Shown here piece after piece: positions 7,776 through 16,502 of a DNA stretch of 64,000 nucleotides (position 1 is its first letter; every line of letters begins with the position of its first letter). Under the pieces are notes generated by a model that searched no databases, was not told where the DNA came from, and saw only the letters and a program-made list of their open reading frames with translations. Made by a program: the position numbers and the translations under genes. The stretch covers positions 310,001-374,000 of the forward strand of contig CBDCSV010000005.1 of NCBI GenBank assembly GCA_965221855.1, given 5' to 3'. This DNA is from JAJDXO01 sp965221855. GTDB lineage: Bacteria > Pseudomonadota > Alphaproteobacteria > Rhodospirillales > UBA2165.

Positions 7776-8354
7776 ATGCCACGCGATCGCTGGACGATCG
7801 GGCTCGGCTGCCTGTTTGCCGTCCTCGGTGCGGTCACGCTCGCCTTTTGGATCCCCAACGATATCGAGAGCGGCGTTATCGAGACGTTCCGCCGTCAAAC
7901 GAGCATCGGCGATGCAATGGCGCCGACGATGGTCGCGGCGGGAATTCTGATTGTTTCCGTCCTCATGGCGGTCGCCGAGTTTCTGCCTCGCGCCGGAGAA
8001 GCCGGGCCCGCAACGGTCATCGACCGGCAAAGCGCCCGGTTTCTGCTCCGGCTGTTCGGTATCCTGATTGTCGGGTTTGTCCTCATGGGCTACGTGGGAC
8101 CGCTTACCGTTGACGCCGTTAATGCGCTCGGCTTCGATGTCGGTACCTACCGCCAGCTTCGCGACACCGTTCCCTACAAGTATCTCGGCTACATAGCCGG
8201 GGGATTCGTTATCATTTTCGGGCTCATCCGCCTGGTGGAGAACCGGTTCTCCGGCGGGGCCGCCTTGGCCGCTCTTTTGGCCGTGGCCATTCTCATCTTC
8301 CTCTATGACGTGCCGTTCGACGACCTGTTGTTGCCGCCCAACGGGGATTTCTGA
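7776..8354 (+). CDS. tctB: Tripartite tricarboxylate transporter small membrane subunit (TctB family)
   Basis: A 192-residue membrane protein with about four hydrophobic segments: about residues 8-24, 48-65, 87-108 and 128-170, the last a helical pair. This matches the small, poorly conserved TctB subunit. It partners with TctA in the inner membrane. GGGAGGGAG lies just before the ATG. Its stop overlaps the tctA start by one base (TGATG), so the two subunits are translationally coupled. The identification rests on size, topology and position between tctC and tctA more than on motifs. Confidence 0.82.
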   Translation: MPRDRWTIGLGCLFAVLGAVTLAFWIPNDIESGVIETFRRQTSIGDAMAPTMVAAGILIVSVLMAVAEFLPRAGEAGPATVIDRQSARFLLRLFGILIVGFVLMGYVGPLTVDAVNALGFDVGTYRQLRDTVPYKYLGYIAGGFVIIFGLIRLVENRFSGGAALAALLAVAILIFLYDVPFDDLLLPPNGDF

Positions 8355-9928
8355 TGGGCGTCCTCGAACATATCTGGCTGGGTATCCTGGCGGTGTTCAC
8401 CGCCGACCCGCTGTTCTCGATCGCGGGCATACCGATTTCCATCACCATCACGATGGTGTTCGCGGGCCTGGTAACGGGAATTCTCGTCGGGGCGACGCCG
8501 GGTCTGGCGGGTCCGTTCGCCATGGCCATTTCGCTGCCGATTCTGGTCTCGATTTTCGGATTCAACGAGGATGCGCTTCTGCCGGTTATCGGATTCCTCA
8601 TCGGAATCATGAAAGGGGCGACGCTCGGCGGCGCCGTACCGGCCATCCTCTTCAACACGCCGGGCACGCCGGATTCGCTGCTGACCACGTTCGACGGCTA
8701 TCCGATGACCAAGAACGGCCAGTCCGGGAAGGCCCTTCGGGTGGCCCACTTCTCGTCGGTCTCCGGCGATACGATTTCAGACATCGTGCTGATCACCTGC
8801 GCGCCTTTCCTTGCCATTCTCGTCGAACGGTTCCTGGATTTCCCCGAGAAGGCGGCGCTGATCATCCTGTCGCTGGCATTTATCTCCGCCGTCGTCGGCC
8901 GGAACGTATGGAAGGGATTGCTCGGGGCCATGCTTGGGATGTTTTTCGCCTACATCGGCACCGGGCAGGACGGCTATCCCCGGTTGTCCATGGGCATCGA
9001 CGAACTCGGTGAAGGCCTCCCGATAATCAGCGCGGTTCTCGGAGTCCTGATTATCGGCGAGGTATTCAAGGCGCTCGAGGACATGTGGCGGGAGATGCGC
9101 GAAAGCTCGGAGATCACCCGCGTGGAACCCTCCGGCGACAACAAACTCCATTTCCGCGAAATCCGGAAGCTGCTTCCCTACATCGGCATTTCCGCTTCCA
9201 TCGGAACCGCCATCGGCGCCTTGCCCGGTATCGGCTCCACCCTGGCGGCGACCCTCGGCTATGCCACGGGCCGGAAGTACCACAAGGGCGAGAAGCAGTT
9301 CGGAGAGGGCGTGCCCGAAGGCGTGGCCGCCACCGAAGCCGCCAACAGCGCGGTTTCCGGCGCGAACCTGATCCCCGTTCTGTCTTTGGGGATTCCGGGC
9401 AACGTGGCGGCCGTCTTCATTCTGCTTGCGACCGAAACCATCAGCGGGTTCAACCCGGGTCCCGACGTCTTTCGGCTTATCCCGGATCAAATCAATTCGG
9501 AAATGGTGATCGCCTTCGGCCTGTTCACCATGATGGTCTTCGCCAACATACTGAACTGGACGCTCGGCGGCGCGTTCATGCGCATCGCCGGGGTCATGGT
9601 GCGCATCCCCAAACAGCGTCTGCTGCCGGTCGTGCTGCTGCTGACCCTTACCGCGATCTATGTTCAGGAAACCAATATGTTCGCCCTCTACACGACGTTG
9701 TTCTTTGGGCTGATCGGCTATCTGATGCGCAAGCTGGATATCTCCGTGCTCACCTTCGTCATCGCCTTCATTTTGGCGAACCGGTTGGAGGAATCCATGC
9801 GCCAGGCATTCGATGCCACCGGATCGAACCCCTGGTTCCTGTTTGCCAGCCCCATCTCCATCGGATTCATCGTGATTGCGATCGGTGTGACCGTGTTCTT
9901 CGCCCGCAACCAGAAGACCCTCGGCTGA
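8354..9928 (+). CDS. tctA: Tripartite tricarboxylate transporter large permease (TctA family)
   Basis: A 524-residue polytopic permease of the normal TctA length. The conserved glycine-rich family segments are present: GATPGLAGPFAMAISLP near residue 40, GTPDS near residue 105, and a second repeat-half motif ALPGIGSTLAATLGYATGRK near residue 295 followed by VAATEAANSAVSGANLIP. It forms the ion-coupled channel of the importer with TctB and receives ligand from TctC. It starts within the tctB stop and is followed by sulfatase 3 after three bases, so the operon is tctCBA-sulfatase. Confidence 0.92.
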   Translation: MGVLEHIWLGILAVFTADPLFSIAGIPISITITMVFAGLVTGILVGATPGLAGPFAMAISLPILVSIFGFNEDALLPVIGFLIGIMKGATLGGAVPAILFNTPGTPDSLLTTFDGYPMTKNGQSGKALRVAHFSSVSGDTISDIVLITCAPFLAILVERFLDFPEKAALIILSLAFISAVVGRNVWKGLLGAMLGMFFAYIGTGQDGYPRLSMGIDELGEGLPIISAVLGVLIIGEVFKALEDMWREMRESSEITRVEPSGDNKLHFREIRKLLPYIGISASIGTAIGALPGIGSTLAATLGYATGRKYHKGEKQFGEGVPEGVAATEAANSAVSGANLIPVLSLGIPGNVAAVFILLATETISGFNPGPDVFRLIPDQINSEMVIAFGLFTMMVFANILNWTLGGAFMRIAGVMVRIPKQRLLPVVLLLTLTAIYVQETNMFALYTTLFFGLIGYLMRKLDISVLTFVIAFILANRLEESMRQAFDATGSNPWFLFASPISIGFIVIAIGVTVFFARNQKTLG

Positions 9929-9931
9929 TCC

Positions 9932-11374
9932 ATGGAACCCAAGAACCTGCTCTTCATCATGTCCGACGAGCACAACCCCAAGATGCTGGGCTGCGCCGGC
10001 CATTCCCACGTGAAGACCCCGAACCTGGATGCGCTGGCCGCGTCGGGGACGCGCTTCACCGCCGCCTACACCAATTCGCCCATCTGCATTCCGGCCCGGG
10101 CCGCGTGGGCGACCGGCCGCTACGTGCATGACATCGGCTATTGGGACAACGCCCTGGCCTATGACGGCCGGGTGCGGGGATGGGGACACCATCTGATCGA
10201 CCTTGGGTTCGCGGTCGAATCCGTCGGCAAGCTCCATTACCGCAACGAGACCGACGCAACCGGGTTCAGCACGCAGCGTCACCCCATGCACATCATGGGC
10301 GGGATCGGCCAGGTATGGGGGTCGGTGCGGGATCCTTTGCCGATGGGCAACCCGCGCGGACAAAAAATGCTGGGCGAGACCCTCGGCCCCGGAGAGTCCA
10401 AGTACAACATCTATGACCGGACCATCGCCGACACGGCCTGCGAATGGCTGGAGGCCGTGGCCGCCCGGCCGGCGGACCGGCCCTGGGTGCTTTATCTCGG
10501 CTTCGTGGCGCCGCATTTTCCGCTGGTGGTGCCGCCGGAATATTACGACATGTATCCCATCGGCGAATTGCCGCCCATGAAGCTGCGGCCCGAGGACGGA
10601 TACGAGCGCCACCCGTGGACCGATACCATGGCGCGGTTTCACGGCACCGACGATGCGTTGACCCCGGACGACCGCAAGATCGCCCAGGCAGCTTATTTCG
10701 GCCTCTGCACTTACGTCGATGCACAGATCGGGCGGGTGCTGGACACCCTCGAATCATCCGGCCTCGCAGACGACACCCGAATCGTCTACACCTCGGACCA
10801 CGGGGACAATGTCGGCGCCCGGGGCCTGTGGGGCAAATCCAACATGTACGAAGAGGCGGCCGGCATTCCGCTGATGGTCGCCGGGCCGGACGTTCCCGAA
10901 GGCCGCATCTGCCGCACGCCCGTCAGCCTCGTGGACAGCTACCAGACCATCCTGGACGGGGTCGGCGTGGACGTTTCCGACGATGCCCGGGATTTGCCCG
11001 GGCGTTCATGGTTCCGGCTCGCCGGCGAAGACGACGAGCCCGAGCGGATCGTATTTTCCGAGTATCACGCCGCGGGTTCGCCCTCCGGCGCGTTCATGGT
11101 CCGCCGCGGCCGGTGGAAGTACATCTACTATGTGGGCTTCGAGCCGGAGCTGTTCGATCTGGAAGACGACCCCGAGGAAACCACCAACCTGGCAAGCGAT
11201 GCGGGCGCCAGGACATATCTCGATGAGATGCGCGCCGCCCTCCGCGAATTCGTCGATCCGGAGGCCGTCGACCGCCGCGCCAAGGACGACCAGAACCAAC
11301 TCATCGCCAAATTCGGCGGACCGGAGGCGGCGTTCGGTACGGGCACCAAGGGCGCGACGCCGGCGCCCGTCTAG
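9932..11374 (+). CDS. Sulfatase 3 (choline-sulfatase-like, Cys-type)
   Basis: A 480-residue sulfatase with signature CIPAR and the formylglycine precursor at Cys52. The N-terminal metal segment MSDEH and the C-terminal metal segment TSDHGDNVGARG are present, and the general layout is like choline sulfatase and related enzymes. It lacks a signal peptide. The ATG is three bases after tctA, so the enzyme is co-transcribed with the importer, which supports intracellular desulfation of the transported compound. The TAG stop (11372-11374) is formed across the insertion junction of an IS630 element. Joining the flanks without the element still gives TAG at the same place, so the protein is not truncated. 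Confidence 0.87.
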   Translation: MEPKNLLFIMSDEHNPKMLGCAGHSHVKTPNLDALAASGTRFTAAYTNSPICIPARAAWATGRYVHDIGYWDNALAYDGRVRGWGHHLIDLGFAVESVGKLHYRNETDATGFSTQRHPMHIMGGIGQVWGSVRDPLPMGNPRGQKMLGETLGPGESKYNIYDRTIADTACEWLEAVAARPADRPWVLYLGFVAPHFPLVVPPEYYDMYPIGELPPMKLRPEDGYERHPWTDTMARFHGTDDALTPDDRKIAQAAYFGLCTYVDAQIGRVLDTLESSGLADDTRIVYTSDHGDNVGARGLWGKSNMYEEAAGIPLMVAGPDVPEGRICRTPVSLVDSYQTILDGVGVDVSDDARDLPGRSWFRLAGEDDEPERIVFSEYHAAGSPSGAFMVRRGRWKYIYYVGFEPELFDLEDDPEETTNLASDAGARTYLDEMRAALREFVDPEAVDRRAKDDQNQLIAKFGGPEAAFGTGTKGATPAPV

Positions 11375-12423
11375 AGCGTTTCATATTTTGACGGAAGCGT
11401 ATCCTGCGTTTTTGAAGTAGTTGGCGCATTGCTGTGGCTCGATGGTGTCGATGAGGCTCCCGAGATGGCGCCATAAGTCGTCGATCTCCCGCTTCTGGGC
11501 GTTTCTCATCCAGTGCTTGATTTGGGCAAAGGTCTGCTCGATGGGATTGAGGTCGGGGGAATATTTGGGCAGGAGCCACAGCTTGGCTCCGGCGGCACGG
11601 ATGGCGTTTCGCACGGCTTTTGACTTGTGGCTGCCGAGATTGTCCATGATGACGATGTCGCCGGGCACCAGGGTCGGCACGAGCAGCTGCTCGACGTAGG
11701 CGCGGAAGCACACGCCATTGATGGGGCCGTCGAAGACGCAGGGCGCGGTGAACCGGTCGCAGCGCAGCGCGCCGATGAAGGTCAGGGTGTGCCACCGCCC
11801 ATGGGGGGCAAAGCCGCGGACCCGCTCCCCTTTCGGCCCCCAGCCGCGCAGCGGGGCCATATTGGTCCGGATCCAGGTTTCATCAATGAATACCAGCCGT
11901 TCGGGATCAAGCTTTGCCTGCCACGCCTTCCAGCGCCTGCGATGGCGGGCGATGTCCGCGCGCGCCCGTTCAACGGCGAACAGGGTTTTTTTTAAAGCGC
12001 AGCCCTTCACGGCGCAGAAACAGCCATACCGTGCTGTGGGATACCCTGACACCCCGAGCGGCCAACTCGTCTCTCAACCGATGCAGCGTCAGATGCGGCT
12101 CCTGGTCGATCCGGCCGACAATGAACTCCCGATGGGGCTCAAGAACCCGGCGGCGGTGACCGCCCATCTTGCCGGGCGCAACACTCCCCGTCCGCCGGTA
12201 GCGCTGCGACCACTTAACCACGCTCGAAACCGCAACCCCAAACCGAGCCGCTACAGCGCGGCAACTCTCCCCCGCCAAAACCGCCAAAACAACACGCTCT
12301 CGCAAATCAATCGAATAAGGTCTCGCCATGAATGCTGGCCTCCTTGCCCAGCATCCATCTTGAATCATGGTTCGCCCATACTTGGGAATCCCTAAAATGA
12401 TTCAATCAATCTCAAATACGCTC
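11374..12423 (-). mobile_element. IS630-family element, type A, copy 1
   Basis: A 1050-bp element flanked by the TA dinucleotide (11372-11373 and 12424-12425). Ends are GAGCGTTTCATATTTTGA on the left and, read inward from the right, GAGCGTATTTGAGATTGA. Identical copies lie at 48426 and 52073 in the same orientation. The target was CTAG at the stop codon of sulfatase 3, in a gap of about 20 bases between that gene and convergent trmB. Confidence 0.92.
11381..12329 (-). CDS. IS630-family transposase, type A copy 1 (two frames)
   Basis: The N-terminal part (from ATG 12329, with AGGAGG upstream) carries a helix-turn-helix (SIDLRERVV...SCRAVAARFGV) and runs in one frame to 11970. The DDE catalytic part, with VFIDETW, DIVIMDN and YSPDLNPIEQ, is in the +1 frame and ends at 11381. 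The switch falls on an A8 run (T8 on the plus strand, 11986-11993), giving LRFKK-TLFAVE, as expected for IS630-type programmed frameshifting. All three copies share it, so it is not a random mutation. Confidence 0.85.
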
Positions 12424-12444
12424 TAGTGAGAAATGCGGGCTGGG

Positions 12445-13191
12445 TCAGTTGCGCCGGAAACTCAGGTAGACGCACCGGCGCCCCCGCTCCAGCGCCTTGC
12501 GTTCGTATCTCGTCTCGACGGCATCGGCCGGACGGTTCCGCCAATCGCCCGGGCCGGCGGCCGGCCAGCTGAATTCCGGGCAGCGGCGCATGTGCTCCAG
12601 CGTCCAGGAAACATAGCCCATATCGTCGGACGCGAACCGGAGTTCGGCGCCCGGCCGCAGCACCCGGGCCAGGGCGTCCAGCGTCGCCGGCGAAATAATC
12701 CGCCTCTTGTTGTGACGTTTCTTGGGCCAGGGATCGGAGAAGAGTATGAACGCCCGGTCGATGACCCCTTCCGGCAAGCGCGGCAGCAGAAACCGCGCAT
12801 CCTCGTCGAACAGCCGGATATTGGCGATGCCGTCGGCCTCCATCCTCGCCAACAGTGCGGCGACTCCGTTGATGAAGGGCTCGCATCCGAGGAAACCGAT
12901 GTCCGGGCGGGCGAGCGCCTGGGCCGCCAGGTGCTCGCCGGCGCCGAACCCGATCTCGAGCCAGTAGCCCTGCATGGGGCGGGCAAAAACCGATCCCAAA
13001 TCGGAAACCGGCGCGTCGGCGGCGGGGTCGCACACCCGGAGCGCCGGCAGCCGGTTCTCGATCAGGGCGCGGCGGCCCTCGCGAAGACGATGGCCGAACC
13101 GCCGGCCATGGAACTGGAACTCCCTGGGCGCGCCGGTCAGCCGCCGTTCAGCGCCGTCTTCAGATCGTCCACCAGATCGGTCTTTTCCCAT
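12445..13191 (-). CDS. trmB: tRNA (guanine-N7-)-methyltransferase
   Basis: A 248-residue class I SAM methyltransferase that forms m7G46 in tRNA. The SAM site WLEIGFGAGEHL is at about residues 77-88, and the TrmB signature DPWPKKRHNKRR is at about residues 152-163, followed by FASDDMGYV. The ATG at 13191 lies inside the metK 3' end (55-base overlap); no better downstream start was seen before the family core. It follows metK, as in many alphaproteobacteria, and shares its use of SAM. Its 3' end is about 20 bases from IS630 type A copy 1. Confidence 0.92.
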   Translation of the reverse strand: MGKDRSGGRSEDGAERRLTGAPREFQFHGRRFGHRLREGRRALIENRLPALRVCDPAADAPVSDLGSVFARPMQGYWLEIGFGAGEHLAAQALARPDIGFLGCEPFINGVAALLARMEADGIANIRLFDEDARFLLPRLPEGVIDRAFILFSDPWPKKRHNKRRIISPATLDALARVLRPGAELRFASDDMGYVSWTLEHMRRCPEFSWPAAGPGDWRNRPADAVETRYERKALERGRRCVYLSFRRN

Positions 13192-14312
13192 GAGAACCCG
13201 CCGTTGGCATCGGGGTGACGGCCAAAATGACCGTAGGCCGCCGTCCGCGCGTAGATCGGCTTGCTGAGCCCGAGGTGTTCACGAATTCCCCGGGGGCTCA
13301 AATCCATGACGTCCTGCAACGCCCGGGAGAGCGTCGCCTCGTCGGCCTTGCCGGTGCCCGATGTGTCGACATAGACCGACAACGGCTTGGAAACGCCGAT
13401 GGCATAGGCCAGTTGGATGGTGCAGCGCTCCGCCAAACCTGCTGCAACCACATTCTTCGCAAGATACCGCGCCGCATAGGCCGCCGAGCGGTCGACCTTG
13501 GTCGGATCCTTGCCCGAGAAGGCGCCGCCGCCGTGCGGGGCCGCGCCGCCGTAGGTGTCGACGATGATTTTCCGGCCCGTCAATCCCGCATCCCCATCGG
13601 GCCCGCCGATGACGAACCGGCCCGTCGGGTTGACGTAAAAGCTGTCTTCATCGCACATCCAGCCGTCGGGCAGCACGTTGACGACATGGGGCCGGACGAT
13701 TTCGCGGACCGCTTCCTGATCGAGATCTTCCGCGTGCTGCGTCGAAACCACGACCGAGGTTGCCGTCACCGGCTTTCCGTCTTCGTAGCGCAAGGTCACC
13801 TGGCTCTTGGAATCGGGACCCAGGCCGGGCTCGGCGCCGGAATGACGGGCCTCGGCCAGGGATTTGAGAATCTCGTGGGAGAAATGTATGGGCGCCGGCA
13901 TCAGCGCCTCGGTCTCGCGGCACGCATAGCCGAACATGATGCCCTGGTCGCCGGCGCCTTCATCCTTGTTTCCCGCGGCATCGACGCCTTGCGCGATATC
14001 CGTCGACTGGTTGTGCACATAGACCGAAACGTCGGCGTTCTTCCAATGAAACCCGTCCTGCTCATAGCCGATATCCTTGACCGCATTTCGCGCCACCTCT
14101 TCCAGCCGCGCATGGGTGATCGATTCCGGCCCCCGGACCTCGCCGGCGAGAACGATCCGGTTGGTGGTGCAGAGGGTTTCGACCGCGACCCGCGAATGGG
14201 CATCGCCGGTGAGGTAGGTGTCGACGACGGCATCCGAAACTCGATCGCATACCTTGTCCGGATGTCCCTCGGACACGGACTCACTGGTGAACAGATAGGA
14301 ATTGGATGCCAC
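13137..14312 (-). CDS. metK: S-adenosylmethionine synthetase
   Basis: Makes SAM from methionine and ATP; 391 residues, normal for MetK. Signatures are GHPDKVCD near residue 20, GAGDQGIMFGYA near residue 125 and the glycine-rich GGGAFSGKDPTKVDRS near residue 270. The GTG at 14312 is preferred because GGAGG lies 6-7 bases upstream and the protein then begins MASNSYLFTSESVSEGH as in relatives; a TTG at 14333 would lie before the ribosome site. It sits in the lnt-xre-metK-trmB order, with an IS256-type element inserted between xre and metK. Confidence 0.95.
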   Translation of the reverse strand: MASNSYLFTSESVSEGHPDKVCDRVSDAVVDTYLTGDAHSRVAVETLCTTNRIVLAGEVRGPESITHARLEEVARNAVKDIGYEQDGFHWKNADVSVYVHNQSTDIAQGVDAAGNKDEGAGDQGIMFGYACRETEALMPAPIHFSHEILKSLAEARHSGAEPGLGPDSKSQVTLRYEDGKPVTATSVVVSTQHAEDLDQEAVREIVRPHVVNVLPDGWMCDEDSFYVNPTGRFVIGGPDGDAGLTGRKIIVDTYGGAAPHGGGAFSGKDPTKVDRSAAYAARYLAKNVVAAGLAERCTIQLAYAIGVSKPLSVYVDTSGTGKADEATLSRALQDVMDLSPRGIREHLGLSKPIYARTAAYGHFGRHPDANGGFSWEKTDLVDDLKTALNGG

Positions 14313-14483
14313 GGATCGACCTCCGAATATCAAACATCATGCGGTTCCAAATGGAAACGTCCGCCCCGACGCGGCGTTGGTCCCGACCGGCTGGACCCAG
14401 CTGGAATCAGAACGGATAGACGCCTCACCCGAGGGCGGTTTTGTTGCAAGCTTTATTTGCCGCGTCAAGGGCCGGGCAAGCCA
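14313..14483 (-). promoter_or_regulatory. metK leader region between IS256 copy 1 and the GTG
   Basis: About 170 bases remain between the element and metK. On the minus strand a TTGACG at about 14467-14462 could be a -35 element, but no good -10 follows at the right distance. The GC-rich leader could fold. I compared it by eye with remembered SAM-II and SAM/SAH riboswitch cores and saw no match, so no riboswitch is called. Confidence 0.3.
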
Positions 14484-15763
14484 GGTGACGTAAAAATTTA
14501 TGTGTCAGTTGGGAATGGGGTACTCCCTGTGGTTTACGACAACCGCAAGAAGGATCACCCCGATGCCACAGCAAGCTGTAACGATTGAGAACCTACCACA
14601 AGCCTTTGAGGTGGTGAAGGAGATGCAAGCAGGCGGATTGGACTGGGGCGAGGGTTATCGCCCGCTTGGCCGCCAGGCGCTGGCCGAGATCATCGAGGGC
14701 CGGATGGCCGAGGCGGTGGATCGCTGGCTCGACGGCCTCGATGGCAGCGCTATGCGCGACCGGCGCAACGGCACCTACCGGCGCCGCCTGCTCAGCGAGC
14801 TCGGCGACATCGAGCTCAACGTGCCGCGCACCCGGCACTTCTGCCCGACCGAGGTTCTGAAGAGCTACGCAAGGCGCGCTCCAGAGATCGACCGCGCCAT
14901 CCTGGCCGGCTTCGTGCTGGGGCTCTCGACCCGCAAGGTCGGCGAGGTCCTGCTTGCCCTGCTCGGGCGTCCGGTCTCGGCCGCGACGGTGAGCCGGGTC
15001 GCCAAGACCCTCGATCTGTCGGTCGCCGCATTCCACCGCCGGCCGCTGAAGAACGCCTACAAGGCGCTGATGCTCGACGGCGTGGTGCTGGCCTGCAAGA
15101 CCGGCGCCGGCGCGCTCAGGAGGCCGGTCCTGGTGGCGCTGGGCATACGGCACGACGGCAAGAAGGAGATTATCGACTTCCAACTCGCCGCCAGCGAGAG
15201 CGCCGCGGAGTGGGAGCGCTTCCTCACCGCGTTGCACCGCCGCGGCCTCACCGGCGAGGGCCTTGAGATGATCTGCGTTGATGGCGGCCAAGGCCTGCTC
15301 GCCGCCTTGCCGATCGTCTATCACGGCATCCCCGTTCAGAGGTGCTGGGCGCACAAAATCAGGAACATCCTCAACAAGGTCCGCGTAGCCGACCAGCAGG
15401 CCGTCAAGGCCGACGTCCACGCCGTCATGAATGCCCCCAACCGCCGCAAGGCCGAGACCGCCGCCCGCCGCTTCGCCGACGCCTGGGAAGATACCTACCC
15501 CAAGGCCGTCGCCTGCCTGCGCAACGACCTCGACGACCTGCTCACCTGCTTCCGCTACAAGGACCTCGCCGAGCGAAAGCAGGTCAGGACCACCAATGCC
15601 ATCGAACGGAGGTTCCGCGAGGTTCGCAGACGAACCCGGCCCATGGGAACCTTCAAGGATAAAACCTCAATGGACCGCATCCTCTTCGCGGTCTTCATTC
15701 ACGAAAACAAGTCTCAGGGAATCAGTACCCCAGTCTCCCTGACACATAACTCTTGACGTTACC
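14484..15763 (+). mobile_element. IS256-family element, copy 1
   Basis: A 1280-bp element with imperfect 25-bp terminal inverted repeats (21 of 25 bases identical; GGTGACGT... at the left, GGTAACGT... read inward from the right). It is flanked by a perfect 8-bp target duplication GCAAGCCA (14476-14483 and 15764-15771). It separates xre from metK and is the only one of the four copies on the plus strand. The intact duplication and near-identity to the other copies point to recent transposition. Confidence 0.95.
14563..15756 (+). CDS. IS256-family (mutator-type) transposase, copy 1
   Basis: A DDE transposase of 397 residues from the ATG at 14563. An upstream ATG at 14500 lies in the terminal repeat and has no ribosome site. 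Family landmarks are LNVPRTRHFCPTEVL, the DG of MICVDGGQGL, the QRCWAHKIRN signature and the late TTNAIERRFREVRRRTRPMG segment with the catalytic Glu. The ribosome site is AGAAGGATC, the weaker of two variants found among the four copies. Confidence 0.93.
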   Translation: MPQQAVTIENLPQAFEVVKEMQAGGLDWGEGYRPLGRQALAEIIEGRMAEAVDRWLDGLDGSAMRDRRNGTYRRRLLSELGDIELNVPRTRHFCPTEVLKSYARRAPEIDRAILAGFVLGLSTRKVGEVLLALLGRPVSAATVSRVAKTLDLSVAAFHRRPLKNAYKALMLDGVVLACKTGAGALRRPVLVALGIRHDGKKEIIDFQLAASESAAEWERFLTALHRRGLTGEGLEMICVDGGQGLLAALPIVYHGIPVQRCWAHKIRNILNKVRVADQQAVKADVHAVMNAPNRRKAETAARRFADAWEDTYPKAVACLRNDLDDLLTCFRYKDLAERKQVRTTNAIERRFREVRRRTRPMGTFKDKTSMDRILFAVFIHENKSQGISTPVSLTHNS

Positions 15764-15798
15764 GCAAGCCATGGCGGGGTGGGGCCGGGGTGGGAGAC

Positions 15799-15830
15799 GG
15801 CAATGGCCCATCTCTCGATGGGCCATTGCC
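15799..15830. other. Perfect 13-bp inverted repeat
   Basis: GGCAATGGCCCAT, a 6-base loop, then its exact complement. It lies 12 bases past the stop of the minus-strand xre gene, so in that transcript it would form a strong 3' hairpin. There is no U-tract, so it is an atypical terminator at best. Confidence 0.5.
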
Positions 15831-15841
15831 CATGGCGGTTC

Positions 15842-16327
15842 CTAACTCATCCTGGCCAGGGATTTGACCAGTTCGAATATCCGCTTTCGAACGGCGGGGC
15901 TCGGCACCTTGTAGTAGGCCCGGACCAGTTCCAGCGTTTCCCGGCGGGTCAGCGGATCCTTCTCGGCCGGCGCCTGAACCTGGCCGCTCATGGCGCCAGC
16001 CCTCTCGCTTTGGCGGTCCTGAACTTCACCCGGCATCTCTTCGAAGAAATACGCGACCGGTACATCCAGGACTTTGGAAAGATCGTACAGCCGGCTCGAA
16101 CCGATCCGGTTCGCGCCGCGTTCGTATTTTTGAATTTGTTGGAAGGTCAATCCGACCGCTTCGCCGAGCTTCTCCTGGCTCAGTCCGAGCAGGGTGCGGC
16201 GGAGCCGTACCCGGCCGCCGACATGGATATCCACCGGATCGGCCACCCCCGGCACCCGCCGCCGCGTGATACGGCGGATAGGTGCGCCTTGCAGTCTGGG
16301 CGATCTAGCACGTGGTTTTCTAGGCAT
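15842..16327 (-). CDS. XRE-family helix-turn-helix regulator
   Basis: A 161-residue protein from the ATG at 16327; a longer open frame to 16429 lacks an obvious start context. After a basic N-terminal tail it has a Cro/C1-type helix-turn-helix, RVRLRRTLLGLSQEKLGEAV followed by TFQQIQKYERGANRI, at about residues 38-80. The C-terminal half is a short helical domain with no recognised ligand site. Genes of this type commonly lie between lnt and metK in alphaproteobacteria, so it may control metK or the envelope genes. Here IS256 copy 1 separates it from metK. Confidence 0.82.
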   Translation of the reverse strand: MPRKPRARSPRLQGAPIRRITRRRVPGVADPVDIHVGGRVRLRRTLLGLSQEKLGEAVGLTFQQIQKYERGANRIGSSRLYDLSKVLDVPVAYFFEEMPGEVQDRQSERAGAMSGQVQAPAEKDPLTRRETLELVRAYYKVPSPAVRKRIFELVKSLARMS

Positions 16328-16502
16328 CGTCTGTTTTACCCGAGTTAGTGTCTTGAGGAGCTTTTGGGCGTTGCCCGCTTCCCTTCGTTCCCCCCGCGGA
16401 TTGCCGGACCCGTCCCTCAGGAACGGCAACCCGTTACGGCTCCTTAGGTTCGCGAGCTTTTACTATGTTTTCATAATATAGCAAAAAAAGGGATTTCGGA
16501 TG

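Noticed and set aside
11371..11374. Truncation of sulfatase 3 by the IS630 insertion
   Set aside because: Joining the flanks without the element still gives GTC-TAG at the same place, so the native stop was simply regenerated. The same holds for mucR and the GST.
14313..14483. A SAM-sensing riboswitch before metK
   Set aside because: No recognisable SAM-II or SAM/SAH core could be matched by eye. A covariance-model search of this segment would be decisive; a significant hit would reverse this.
15751..15763. Outward promoter at the IS256 3' end (TTGACG)
   Set aside because: The -35-like hexamer is there in all copies, but no -10 is found at 16-18 bases in the flanks of copies 2, 3 or 4, and in copy 1 it points at the 3' end of a convergent gene.
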